A DNA stretch of 64,000 bases. Origin: Adenophora triphylla var. japonica. Its lineage: Eukaryota > Streptophyta > Magnoliopsida > Asterales > Campanulaceae. The DNA is taken from contig JAFEMH010000338.1 in the NCBI GenBank assembly GCA_022495995.1, positions 186,001-250,000 of the forward strand, in the 5' to 3' direction. Below the pieces are notes generated by a model that saw only the letters and a program-made list of their open reading frames with translations, had not been told where the DNA came from and did no database searches. The translations under genes were made by a program, and so were the position numbers. Shown piece by piece: positions 10,694-20,660 of this stretch; the first letter of the stretch is position 1, and every line of letters starts with the position of its first letter.

Positions 10694-12403
10694 TGTAACA
10701 ATGTGTTGCCATTTTTCGAAAGATTGATATTTTTCTTTTCTTTGAAAATCAATCGAAAAACACGGAGTCGCCACGCCATTTTTGTTTTAAGAGCCAAAAC
10801 TTTGAAAAATGCCCGAGATTAGAGATTTGGGTTCGGAGGTCACGTTACACGCCGGGAAGAACGTTAGTGTTCACCCGGAATGCCTCGTAAAACGAGTCTT
10901 CCAAGCTTAAAAACCATTTGTGTGTGTGTGTGTGTGTTCCTTTGGCCAAAATAAGTTTAAACTGAGAAAAATAAAAATTGGGAACTCTTTATAAGACATT
11001 AAAAAAATCCCATGATTTTTGGTATAATTTTTGGGTTGAGTTTTGGTACTCAAAAGATTTCTTGAAGTTGGAAACCAATTCTGCCAGAATGAAAATGGCA
11101 GTGGACACTTGATTTTAAAACGGATTTAAGAGCTTTAAAACTTCAAAATATGGGGAAACTCAGAGTATGAAAGTTGTTCAAAACACCTTAAATAAGGTTT
11201 ATATAAAAGAACTTTTCCATTTGGAGATGATTTGGTGGACAAAAACCTTCTGGAAATCTCAGATATGAAATCTGGATTTCCAGAGACTGATGAACTGACC
11301 TTTAAAAGATAATTTGAAAAAGGGAGTTATACTCACGCAAAAAATAAAATAAAAATATGTCTGGAAAGCTCTGGATGTTGGATACAAAAAGTATTTTGTA
11401 TTAAACACTAAATTCCAAGTTCTTCTGTGTCTAAAAAATTAGACCATGGACAGAGGTCTTAGAGAAAGGCTACTGGACAGCAACTTTCTCAAGAAGAAAA
11501 ACGTGATTTTAAAAGGGGTTTGCATCCATGCTTGTCCCCATTTCCTTAGGATTTGATTAGTAGTAACTATAAATTTTAGTTGTGATCTACTATATCAAGC
11601 CATCCTTAGGATACATTAGGACTTAAGCATTTCATTTGCTTGGGAAGGGGAGATTTAACTTTGAAATCAAGATTTTATGTATGAGAAAATGGTTTTTAGG
11701 GTTTCGAAAATATGTTTGTAAGAAGTGAAAACAATTTTGAAAGAAATGTTGATCCTTGTAGAGGATCATCCATGGAGATGAACTTCCATGGTGATCCTCT
11801 TGGATCTAAGGTAAGAGGAAAACAAGTTACATCTTCAAAGTATGAGATGCATGCATGGAAGAGAGATTTAGGGTAGGGAGAAGGAGGTTATACCTATCTT
11901 CTTTTGTATTTTGTGTTTGAAGCTTTGAGTTTTGAGAGTGATTTAGTGTGGTTTGGAAAAATAATCAAGAGAAAAAGGTGACAATTCAAGGAAATTCTCA
12001 CTGTTTTCTCTAGTATTTTCGCCAGAGGTGGTGCTGTGAGTTGTTGTTCCTTTCTCTTTCTGAGACTGAAGGGCTCAATTTATAGCCCTCTGAAAATTAC
12101 AAAACCATCCGCGCGGACCTGAATGTAAGCGTGCACTGTTCATTAAATGCTGCTCCAGGCTTTGGACACAAAGAATATTTTTCAAAATATTCAAACTGGT
12201 TGCTGTTTTTCAGCTTACCAGTTTTGGATTTTTGCAATTTCTTTTCTTTTTAAGATTCTTTTCTTGGTTTAACCTTAAATAGCAATCCCTACTTTACCCT
12301 TGCTTTGTTAGAAAAGTTAGGAATTGTTAGAAATGTTAGGAATGTTAGGACTTTAGTTAATTTTCTAACGAAAATACTAACAACTCAAATTGGAGCACTT
12401 ACA
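10694..12403 (-). repeat. 5' LTR of element X, about 1.71 kb
   Basis: Read on the minus strand it begins TGTAAGTGCTCC and ends GTTACA. It is the same LTR family as E (TGTAACG...CTTACA on the plus strand) but clearly diverged. The promoter core on the minus strand is TATAAATT at about 12084-12077, with CCGCGCGG at 12116-12109. A GT microsatellite lies at 10919-10936. Confidence 0.85.
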
Positions 12404-14239
12404 CCAACCTTGAAAAGTTTCAAGGCAGCCCTAATGCGAATTGTAGCAGAAGAGGGAAAACCTATCCTTTCATACTTACTTTCTTATTTCCTTTAGTCAC
12501 TCAGTCAACCGCAAGAAGATGTGAAAGCAAAGAATTTTTAGAAATTCATACATGCAGAGGCATATTTTTCGAAAGGTGGGAATAGATCCCGATTTTGTGT
12601 TATTTTGATGGCCTTATTCGACGTAGGCACAAAAACTCGCTTTGGGTTTGACTCTTTTGAGAGAGTATAAGCGTAGAAAGGTTGGTAAAAGTGTATGGAA
12701 GCCCCTGCTAATAGAAAATCAGTGTTTAGCGTTATCTTTCCTAAAATGTTTGAAAAAGAAGACTTGTCAAGACATCTGAAAACTTGTTTTATTTACAATG
12801 ATCACAAGATTGCTTAAATCCCTTTATTAATGTTCGGGTTATTCAACCATTAATCTCGATATGAAAAAACATTCTTATTAATCATGAGGATAAAGTCAAC
12901 CAATGTCGCGGATCAAGGTTAGCTGGGTGTGAAAGAAAAGTCATGTGTATAGGGAGGTCAGAGATGAGACCGGGTTTTCTGGGATTTGAATGTGTTTATG
13001 GAAGAGGTCATTGATGAGACCGGATTTTCTGGAATTTGAATGTGTTCATGAGAGAGATCATTGATAAGACCAAATTTTCTAGGATTAGAATGTGTTTATG
13101 AGAGAGACCATTGATAAGACCAAATTTTCTGGGATTTGAATGTGTTTATGACCGGACCATCTCTGGTTGCCTACGTTCCCCTCATTGTGAGGAGCTCAGG
13201 TCGCCATAGTTCGGCTTCGGCTGAACTATTTTTGGCTTTGGAAATGGGATTTGTGGTTCTTTTAGTGGAAAGGCTCGGATGAGAAGGCTGGATGATGAGG
13301 CATGGGCCTCGGGATGATTCCTTGACCAAGTCATTTTTGGACGGCTGCTTCAATTGCTTCTTGATTTTCATCTTTCATTGGGGAAGAAAGGATTTGCCTA
13401 TGCCTAAGGGCTTATGAAATGTTTCTGTCTTTGCCTTGACCGCCCCATTGTTTCATTCTTTGAGCTTTGACCTTTTTTTTTATGTGCAACCCTGTTTTTT
13501 GCCTAGACCGTCCTTTTCAGGGTTTTTAGCCTAGCTGGGTATTACTCTTTTGTGGCATTCTTTTTATGCTCAGCCCTGTTTTTTGCCTAGACCATCCCTT
13601 TTCATGGTTTTTTAGCCTAGCTGGGTATTACTCTTTTGCAATCTTTTTTTTTTGAAGCACCTGAGGGCAAAGGTAGGCTCCTAGGTTGTTGTCGACATAG
13701 GGTCAATCTTTTTGAAGCTGAGTGGCCTTTTGTTGTTCCTTGATGTTGCCGCCGTCGTTGACTTGGTCAAGGTGACGATGAGGACATGATTTGGGAGGCG
13801 TATGGGTTGATGAAGGCTTTTGGGAGGAAAGTGTATGGCTTCATGGAGGCGTTTTGTGAGGTAAAGAAAGTGTATGGAGAAAGCATTGGTTGATTTTCTC
13901 ACACCGGTTAATTAGAACGTTAATTATTTCGAGACATTATTTGTTGAGCAATGCAAGTGATCATATAAAACAAAACCATTTCATTAAATATAATGTAGGT
14001 GTGCAAATAATGTCTTAAGTCTAGCAAGAAAAGAAAAAGACTCTTTTATAGAAGATTGAAGATTACTTACAATGTCCGAGGAGGACTTGATTGAAAGAAG
14101 AAAGTACTAGAACCTACGAAAGTTGACTGAGAGACTATTTTATTTCTTAATCTTGCTTAAGGATAGGTAACCCCTAGCCTAGCTACTTTTCGCTGGTTGG
14201 ACTGCCAGGGAACTTGAGCTTTCCTTCGTAGATCAACCC
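12404..14239 (-). other. Non-coding 3' region of element A
   Basis: Bases 12530-13130 are homologous to 32690-33110 of element E (shared TTTGACTCTTTTGAGAGAGT). Repeated stretches around GAGACCGGATTTTCTGG lie at 12960-13140. After the structured motif there are two copies of a segment with GTTTTTTGCCTAGACC (13490-13640). No gene is recognised. Confidence 0.6.
13165..13212 (-). other. Candidate structured RNA motif, copy 2 (element A)
   Basis: On the minus strand: GAACTATG, CCTGAG, inner stem CTCCTCA/TGAGGGG with a CAA loop, then ACGTAGGCAACC. The outer stem CTATG/CGTAG includes one G-U pair. Confidence 0.6.
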
Positions 14240-15745
14240 TTAGATTTCTTTCTTCAGAGTCAGACACTTGTCTGTCGTGTGACCATGATGATTGTGGTAT
14301 TCACATAACTTGGCCCTGTCAAGGTTACGTGGGTTCCTCGGCTGATAATTCTCGAGAGGTTTGAGAAGACCTTGTCTCACCAAATCGTCAAAAACTTTGC
14401 TCATGGGCATCCCGAAATCATCAAAATGACATTTCTGACCTAGCACTTCTTGGTTCGATCTCTTACCACTATGAACATGGCTTGTTGTTTTTGGCCCATG
14501 GAGGCTCTCAAGCTTCCCATCTTCTATCAACTTCAGGATCTCATGCCTCAGATAATGGAAATCATCAGTGTCGTGCCCAGGGTACTGGTGGAAAAGACAA
14601 TGCTTAGACTCATTCAACCGAATGTTGGGGTTCTTGGGCTTCCAATTTTCCAGTGGCTTTATTAGCTTTTCTTTCACTAGTTCCTCCAACATCTTGCTTA
14701 AAGGCATCTCTACATTGTCATAATGAAGGGAGCGGAGTTTTCGGGAGGCACTGTTGTTCCCAAGACTCGGATTTCCATTGTTCAGTTGGTTCCATTGTTG
14801 GATCTGTCCAAAAGAGGCTGGTGCTGAGTTGGGTACAGTTGCTGCTTGGTGCTGGTGGCATTGGGTTTTGCGCGGTAGAATCATTTCTTTGCTTGGTTCG
14901 ACATCTTGGGTCGAGGGAGTACTGGTACTCATTATGAGATCAAGTTTTCCTTGCATTTGTTTCTCTTTCTCCATCAATATTGCCACATGGGGGTCAACGG
15001 GAACACTCGAGTTACTGGAACTCGCAACAAGGCTTTTATCAGTAGAGGGAACTACAGCTGTAGACTGGTGAAACTGACGGGTGAATTCACTAAGTCCGGT
15101 AGACTGCAACGGGAAACTTGAGGCATCCGGATTTCCTTTTAGCAACTCATGATTGTATTCAGGCGGGTATAGGGGTCTCAGAACATAGCCACATGGCTCA
15201 AACTGATTATGTGAAGTTGGAGCATAAACTGGCAGGTACTGCTGAAACTGAGAAACAGGTGTGGTGAAGCCCAATCCGTTCTGAGGAGCTGAGAGCGATG
15301 AAGCCCTGATGGACTGAGATACTAGGAGGAACTGGAGGGCAGTAGTCCTTGGTGGGGAATCATATGTCAAAGGAGGAGGGTATTGGTTGTAGGATGGAGG
15401 GCATTGGTTATATGATGGAGGGTATTGGTTATAGGATGGAGGGACTGAAATCACTGTTTCTGGAGTCTCATCTTCGAACATGACCAAAGAACCATTTGCC
15501 TCAACTGTTACCTGAACTCCATGACGACGGAGAGCACCGATGAGCATGGGCAGCTGTTCTTCATGAATCTTATGGGTATTTTCCAAAGCTAGGACTAACT
15601 CTTCCTTTCTAATCATTGGATTTCTCGTACCATCATTGTTTTCTGTCAAATCTGCCATTCTGACTTTCTGGACTGACGACCCTGACGACTCTGACGAACT
15701 ATCTGAGATTTCTGCACTGATAAGCCGCTGACCCGGTGTTCTCAC
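14240..15745 (-). CDS. Gag-like protein of element A with duplicated zinc-knuckle module
   Basis: The open frame is 501 codons. Its first codon is GTG (15745), so translation more likely starts at ATG 15658 or is continuous with sequence upstream. The N-terminal part is serine-rich, followed by a VTVEANGSLV block shared with B and three PPSYNQ repeats (about residues 103-125). A Q/S-rich middle follows. The C-terminal half has two copies of one module: MPLSKMLEELVKEKLIKPLE with CLFHQYPGHDTDDF, and MPMSKVFDDLVRQGLLKPLE with CEYHNHHGHTTDKC. The first knuckle has lost its last cysteine (F instead). I see no capsid domain with the usual W-rich block, so this gag may not assemble alone. The frame ends at TAG just after the second knuckle and no protease follows. 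Confidence 0.7.
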   Translation of the reverse strand: MRTPGQRLISAEISDSSSESSGSSVQKVRMADLTENNDGTRNPMIRKEELVLALENTHKIHEEQLPMLIGALRRHGVQVTVEANGSLVMFEDETPETVISVPPSYNQYPPSYNQCPPSYNQYPPPLTYDSPPRTTALQFLLVSQSIRASSLSAPQNGLGFTTPVSQFQQYLPVYAPTSHNQFEPCGYVLRPLYPPEYNHELLKGNPDASSFPLQSTGLSEFTRQFHQSTAVVPSTDKSLVASSSNSSVPVDPHVAILMEKEKQMQGKLDLIMSTSTPSTQDVEPSKEMILPRKTQCHQHQAATVPNSAPASFGQIQQWNQLNNGNPSLGNNSASRKLRSLHYDNVEMPLSKMLEELVKEKLIKPLENWKPKNPNIRLNESKHCLFHQYPGHDTDDFHYLRHEILKLIEDGKLESLHGPKTTSHVHSGKRSNQEVLGQKCHFDDFGMPMSKVFDDLVRQGLLKPLENYQPRNPRNLDRAKLCEYHNHHGHTTDKCLTLKKEI

Positions 15746-15919
15746 CCACTTCTTTCTCGTTGCGGAAAAGAGATAGGCAAAGTTTAGACTTGGGGGTGGG
15801 CGAGGTTTAGGCTCGGAGGTAAGTGTTTAGGCTGAAGGCTCAAGTAACATGCACTTATTGCTTAAATTTTGCTTAAAACACATTTTCTCCTAATCCTAAT
15901 TGATCGGAAAGGATTTGAC

Positions 15920-16530
15920 CGTGAAACGTCGAGATTGAAAATTGGACCGTGAGGGTCTTGATTAGAGACTTGAACGTGAAAGGTCGGGATTGCCTATTTG
16001 ACCACGAAAGATTGATATCGGAGATCGGACCGTAGAGGTCGCGATTGGAAATTTGACCGCGAGAGATCGAGATTGAAGATCGGAGATCGGACCGTGGAGG
16101 TCGCGATTGGAAATTTGACCGCGAGAGATTGAGATTGAAGATCAGAGATCGGACTGTGGATGTCGCGATTAGAGATTTGACCGTGAAAGGTCGAGATTGA
16201 AGATCGGAGATCGAACCATGGAGGTCGCGATTGGAAACTTGACCGTAAAAGGTCAGGATTGAAAATCGGAGATCGGACCGTGGAGGTCGCGATCGGAAAT
16301 TTGACCGTGAAAGGTCGAGATTGGAAATTTAACCGTGAAAGGTCAGAATCGAAAATAGGAGATCGGACCGTGGAGGTCGCGATTAGAGATTTGACCGTGA
16401 AAGATCGAGATCGAAGATCGGAGATCGAGATCGAAGATCGGAGATCGAACCATGGAGGTCGCGATTGGAAACTTGACCGTGAAAGGTCAGGATTGAAAAT
16501 CGGAGATCGGACCGTGGAGGTCGCGATCAG
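15920..16530 (-). repeat. 62-bp tandem array in leader of element A
   Basis: About nine imperfect copies of a roughly 62-bp unit containing GACCGTGGAGGTCGCGATT and GATCGGAGATCG. It is rich in GATC. Long open frames on both strands are a by-product of the repeat. It lies between the primer site and gag. Confidence 0.85.
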
Positions 16531-16559
16531 GGATTCCAGAAATAGGACCATGCAATTAT

Positions 16560-17844
16560 GATTCCATTAATTGTTCAAGGTTACTTAAAATAGTGTCTTT
16601 TAATTATATCTATTTGGTTGGAAAAGGGGTTGCCCTTCTTTTTCGCAACTACTCAAGATCCTGGATCAGTGGGTTCCGTCACTACGTCTATAAGCCCCTC
16701 GTTTTCCACCTGTATTTCGACCTCCCAGGGTGGACAGCCCCGAGCGAGGGTCTTATAGGGCACGCGAATCCCACCGACCAAGAGAAAAATGCTCCTAGGG
16801 TCTAGTGGGTCATAGGAACTTTTAACGCACGAGCGATGCAGATTATAGTCAAGGCTTTGCCGGGAAAGTCTCGTCTTTCAGCCTTAACGAAATTTCGGCA
16901 GAGTTTCGCTTACGCGATAGACGTTTTAACTTTGGCCTGGCCAAGAAAATAATAGGCATGGGTTGGACGGTAAAAGCCGAATGACACGGCGTCACATTGA
17001 GCTTTATTGCATACGTCACGCGAGTCAAAGTCAATGTCGGGTCAAGATCTTGCCAATTTTTTTCTTGGCGGAATTTCGGCAGAGCTTCGCTTGCGCGAAA
17101 GATCTTTTTTTGATTTTTTGGCACGGACTCGGGCTTGACTCTTACGTATCCCGTGCGGGTCAAAGTCAAAGTCAATGCCAAAGTCAAGATTCTGCCAATT
17201 TTTCCTTGGCGGAATTTTGGCTGAGTTTCGCTTGCACAAAATATCTTGGCTTTCGACATGGGCTAAGGTTTGACCTTTACATGAGTATGCAATGAGGCTA
17301 TATGACACGGTCTAGACCAAAAACCAACCAAAAGTCATGGTTTTAAAATGTGTGACACGGACTAGTGCATTGGTCGACACTGGCTGCCATGGGGAGTTTG
17401 GGATGATTCCGTGCGCGCCCGAAAGCATCGTAATGCTGTTCGTGACTGCAGCTGAACAACCACCCCGCGTTAAAAGGATGTGCGTGCAAAGTGTACAGGA
17501 TATAATGGTGCGCGTAGTGTGCGGCCTCCTAAAAATGTTCCTTTTTGAGTTAAAACAGAGATTTTCATAAATGTGTCCTGGTGGAACTGCCCAAAGAAGC
17601 CGGAACTGCCCAAAAACCAAGATGCATGCAAAAATAAAGAAAGAAAACAAGCACGAAAATTTGGATCCGCGACGGAAGGCTAACCCACAAAGTTTTTTTT
17701 TCTTTTGAAATGATACCGGTACGTGGCATTGTTCTACCATAATTTATCCCCGACTCCACAAGGAGGCGTTGAAGAGGAAATTTAATGGTTTCCACCTATT
17801 TACCGAGTATCATTTTTTCTATTAAAAAAAAACTTATTTGAGTT
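16560..17844 (-). other. 5' leader of element A
   Basis: Bases 16600-16760 carry the leader block also found in X, E and B. Three imperfect copies of a segment with AATTTCGGCAGAGCTTCGCT lie near 16885, 17070 and 17210. The same sequence occurs inverted at 19629-20110 in element B. No gene is seen. Confidence 0.7.
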
Positions 17845-17862
17845 TCCCCAGCGGAGTCTCCA
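17845..17862 (-). promoter_or_regulatory. Primer-binding site of element A (tRNA-Arg)
   Basis: The minus strand reads TGGAGACTCCGCTGGGGA, with one mismatch to the complement of the tRNA-Arg(ACG) 3' end. It starts three bases after the LTR end. Confidence 0.7.
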
Positions 17863-17865
17863 AAC

Positions 17866-19628
17866 TGTGAATGTGGGCCCAAGATCGCGGTATTTTTCTT
17901 TATTGAACCGCTTTCTCGTGTAAGGGGTCACCGCTTCACATCGGGTTGAAGACATCCGGTTTAAATTGAAAAACGGAGTCGCCACGCCATTTTGATTTCC
18001 TCAAAACTTTGAAAAAAAGGATTAGGGTCCGGAGGTTTAGTTACTCCTTGGGAAAACGTTTGACGTTCACCCAAGGAGCCTTGTCGAAGCAAGTCTTCCA
18101 AGATCCAATTTTTGTGCTTGTTTTGTGCTCTCGTGTGTGTGTGTGATTTGAAAAAGGAAGGGAATGTGCCAAGTTGTCTTTCGGACGTATAAACCATTAG
18201 TTGGTTATCGCTCGGGATTCCTTGGATTTTGATGTGTTCGGGATCTTGATCCCGTGCTCATCTTGGACTTACGATCATCATTAAGTGACCTTTGATCATA
18301 TGTGATCGAGATAGGGACCCGTTTATAGTCCAAGAATGAGACTCTTTAGAAAGGAAGAGCCTTTTCCCATCAATCCTACATCTTGAGACTATTTGAGCTT
18401 AGTCGGGACATTTATGCTCATCTCAATTGATGATCGGAGATGTAGGGGCTTAAGTTCGTCCATTTCTAAAGGGACTTCAACTATGACACCTTTTAATGGA
18501 GGAAACGACGTAAAGATGAGACCTTTACACCGCTAAGCCCCATGAGATGCTTCAAGTACCAAAGGGACTAAGGGGAGGGGTATAAAGATTGGATCTTTAT
18601 ACTCATCCTATGTCTTTTTGTGCCTTAGGAAGGTCACTAGACAATCCTTGGAGAGTGATCCAACCATGAGGGACATGGGGAGTTGCATTTGAAAGTAAAG
18701 ATTGCATTTTTAGGGAAATAAGTGTAATGAATAATATGAAAACTAAGACTATGGATGTAAAGGGAAGACCTTTGAGGCTTTCCTATATCCTTTAAGAACC
18801 TTTTTAGAGGGACAATCCTTGGAAGCTTGGTCAAGGGAGTGAGGATGACATAATGAGAGTAAAGATGACATTTTTAATGTAAAGATGACATTTTTATATA
18901 GTAAAGATGACATTTTTCACATCATTATGTGAGGAATCCTCCCTAGAACAAACCATTTGTGGTCTTTTGTTCATCCTTGGGATGGATTCTCCATGAATCC
19001 CATGTGATTAGGGGAAAGGGGGATATGATGTCTACATGGTAAAGACTTGATCTTTATGACAATAAATCACATATAATTGCAATAAATGGCAAGATAAAAG
19101 CAAATAAGCAATATGACAAGATAACAAGTATATTTCAAAGAGAAAAGGAGGAGAGGTTACCAATGGTGGTTTTCCTCTATCTCCCTTGAAGTTTTCCTAA
19201 GGAAGGAGTGACTTTTGATGGATTTTGGAGAGGAGGGAGGTGATTTTGAGTGAGTTTTGGTCTCTGGAAATTCGTGGTTTCAGTTGGGCAGAGTAACAGT
19301 GCTCAAAATTGTATATCAAAATGAATAGAGGAGGCCTCTATTTATAGGAAGATTTGTGCTTCCTAATGAAGCCGGGCGGCATTAACCTCTGGCGAATGAA
19401 GTCGTGCAGTCTTATCCTTTGATGACTCAGCTTGTTTCTAGAACCATGCAAGGTGGCGTTCTAGAAGGCCTTTCCAGCGAGGGACTTCATGGAATTTCAA
19501 TTCCTAGCAAGTCCTTTACCCCTTGGAAGGTTTGGGAAAGTTCTCGAATTGCCCCTGAACTTTAGGAAAGTTTGGGAAATTGCCGAGAAACTTAACCGGA
19601 AGGCATGAGCAAGATTTGGGTACTTACA
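17866..19628 (-). repeat. 5' LTR of element A, about 1.76 kb
   Basis: On the minus strand it begins TGTAAGTACCC and ends TTCACA. It is related to the X/E LTRs at its R/U5 side (GGAGTCGCCACGCCATTTT on the plus strand) but its U3 is different. A TATAAATAGAGG promoter box on the minus strand lies near 19347-19336. Three copies of TAAAGATGACATTTTT lie at 18860-18920. Confidence 0.8.
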
Positions 19629-20249
19629 CAAGCGAAGCCATGCCAAAATATCGTTAGGCAAAAATTGGCAAAATCTTGACCCCGACATTGACTTTGACTT
19701 TGACTTGCACAAAGTATGCAACAACGCTCAATGTGACTGTGTAATTAGATTTTTAACATCCGACCCATGCCTATTATTTTCCTTGGACAATGCCGAAGTC
19801 AAACGTCTATCACGCAAGCGAAACTCTGCCGAAATTTTGTTAAGGCTAAAAGACTTGACTTTCACGGCATCGACCTTGACTATAATCCGCATCGCTCGCG
19901 CTTTAAAAATTCCTATGATCCACTAGACCCTAGGACCGTTCTTCTCTCTCGGTCGGTGGGATCCGCGTGCCCTATAGGACCCTCGCCCGGGGCTGTCCAC
20001 CCTAGGATGTCGAAATACAGGTGGAAAACGAGGGGCTTATAGACGTAGTGACGGAACCCACTGATCCAAGATCTAGAGTAGTTGCGAAAAAGAAGGGCAA
20101 CCTTTTCCAACCAAATAGAAATAAATAAAACACACTGTTTTAAGTAAACTTGAAGATTCTTAATTGCATATTACTTGAGCCTTCAGCCTAAACACCTACC
20201 CCCGAGTCTAAACCTTGCCTATCCCTTTCCCGCAGCAAGAAAGTGAGAA
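19629..20249 (+). other. 5' leader of element B
   Basis: The leader is the inverted counterpart of 16590-17250 in element A. It has the conserved block AAAACGAGGGGCTTATAGAC (20024-20043), followed by an AGTGACGGAACCCACTGATCC-type stretch. Together with A it forms a large inverted repeat around the LTR of A. No gene is seen. Confidence 0.65.
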
Positions 20250-20251
20250 TA

Positions 20252-20479
20252 TCGGGTCAGCGGCTGGTCAGTGCAGAAATTTCAGGCTCAGATAGTTCGT
20301 CAGAATCGTCAGTTTCGTCAGCCCAGAGATTCAGAATGACAGATTTGACATAAAACAGCAGTGGTATGGGTAATCCAGTGACTATAGAGGAAGAGCTAGC
20401 CCTAGCCTTGGAAAACAGTCTTAAGGTCCATGAGGAACAGCAAGCCATGCTCATCGATGCTCTCCGTCATCATGGGGTT
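20252..20479 (+). pseudogene. N-terminus of element B gag, before insertion of C
   Basis: The sequence from GTGAGAATATCGGGTCAGCG matches the gag N-terminus of A (SGQRLVSAEISG-like, serine-rich), then EEELALALENS. A TAA at about 20349 interrupts it. The frame meets the C LTR at 20480 and resumes at 48823 after the GGGTT duplication. Confidence 0.65.
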
Positions 20480-20660
20480 TGTTGTGGGTAAATTCAGGAT
20501 TGCTACATCTTGACAGGATGCCAGCATGTCGTCATCTTCAAACCCGTGGACAAGGTAAAATTTGCTTAGATAATTAATTCATTATTTAATTATTTCTGTT
20601 ATATATTTAATTACAGGTATAAAAGAACGTGGGAAAAACATATTCCATGGACCCATTTCA
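20480..20660 (+). repeat. Left LTR of element C, truncated
   Basis: It begins TGTTGTGGGTAAATTC and follows the right LTR (48253-48822) for about 180 bases with roughly six differences. It then switches to reverse-transcriptase coding sequence at TTCA (20657-20660). The same four bases occur at the equivalent RT position in D (26337-26340), which indicates a microhomology deletion. Confidence 0.85.

Larger units (their letters stand above)
1..12403 (-). mobile_element. Element X: Tat-type Ty3/gypsy retrotransposon, internally deleted, 3' end outside window
   Basis: The element is read on the minus strand. Its 5' LTR is at 10694-12403, followed by a tRNA-Arg primer site, a leader, decayed gag, protease, a linker and the C-terminal part of integrase down to 5556. 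Two plus-strand (antisense) genes, PMD and DUF7745, fill the space between integrase and the missing 3' LTR. The first 60 bases match the 72-bp repeat that lies just inside the 3' LTR of element E (29040-29300), so the 3' LTR of X should begin a few hundred bases left of base 1. Reverse transcriptase, both RNases H and the N-terminal half of integrase are missing, so X is non-autonomous. X interrupts element A; the expected TSD copy on the right is CCAAC (12404-12408), but the left copy is outside the window. Confidence 0.8.
12404..19628 (-). mobile_element. Element A: gag-only Tat-type retrotransposon interrupted by X
   Basis: In sense order on the minus strand: 5' LTR 17866-19628, primer site 17845-17862, leader with a 62-bp array, gag 15745-14240, and a non-coding 3' region to 12404 where X interrupts it. 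The remainder of A should lie left of X, beyond the window. A is inserted in the leader of element B, which has the same leader sequence in opposite orientation immediately right of 19628; the expected TSD is CAAGC (19629-19633). No protease or pol follows gag in the visible part. Confidence 0.75.

Noticed and set aside
15994..16551. Long open frames on both strands in the leader of A
   Set aside because: They come from the 62-bp array; the repeated RSPIF-like peptides have no similarity I recognise and the region is untranslated leader.
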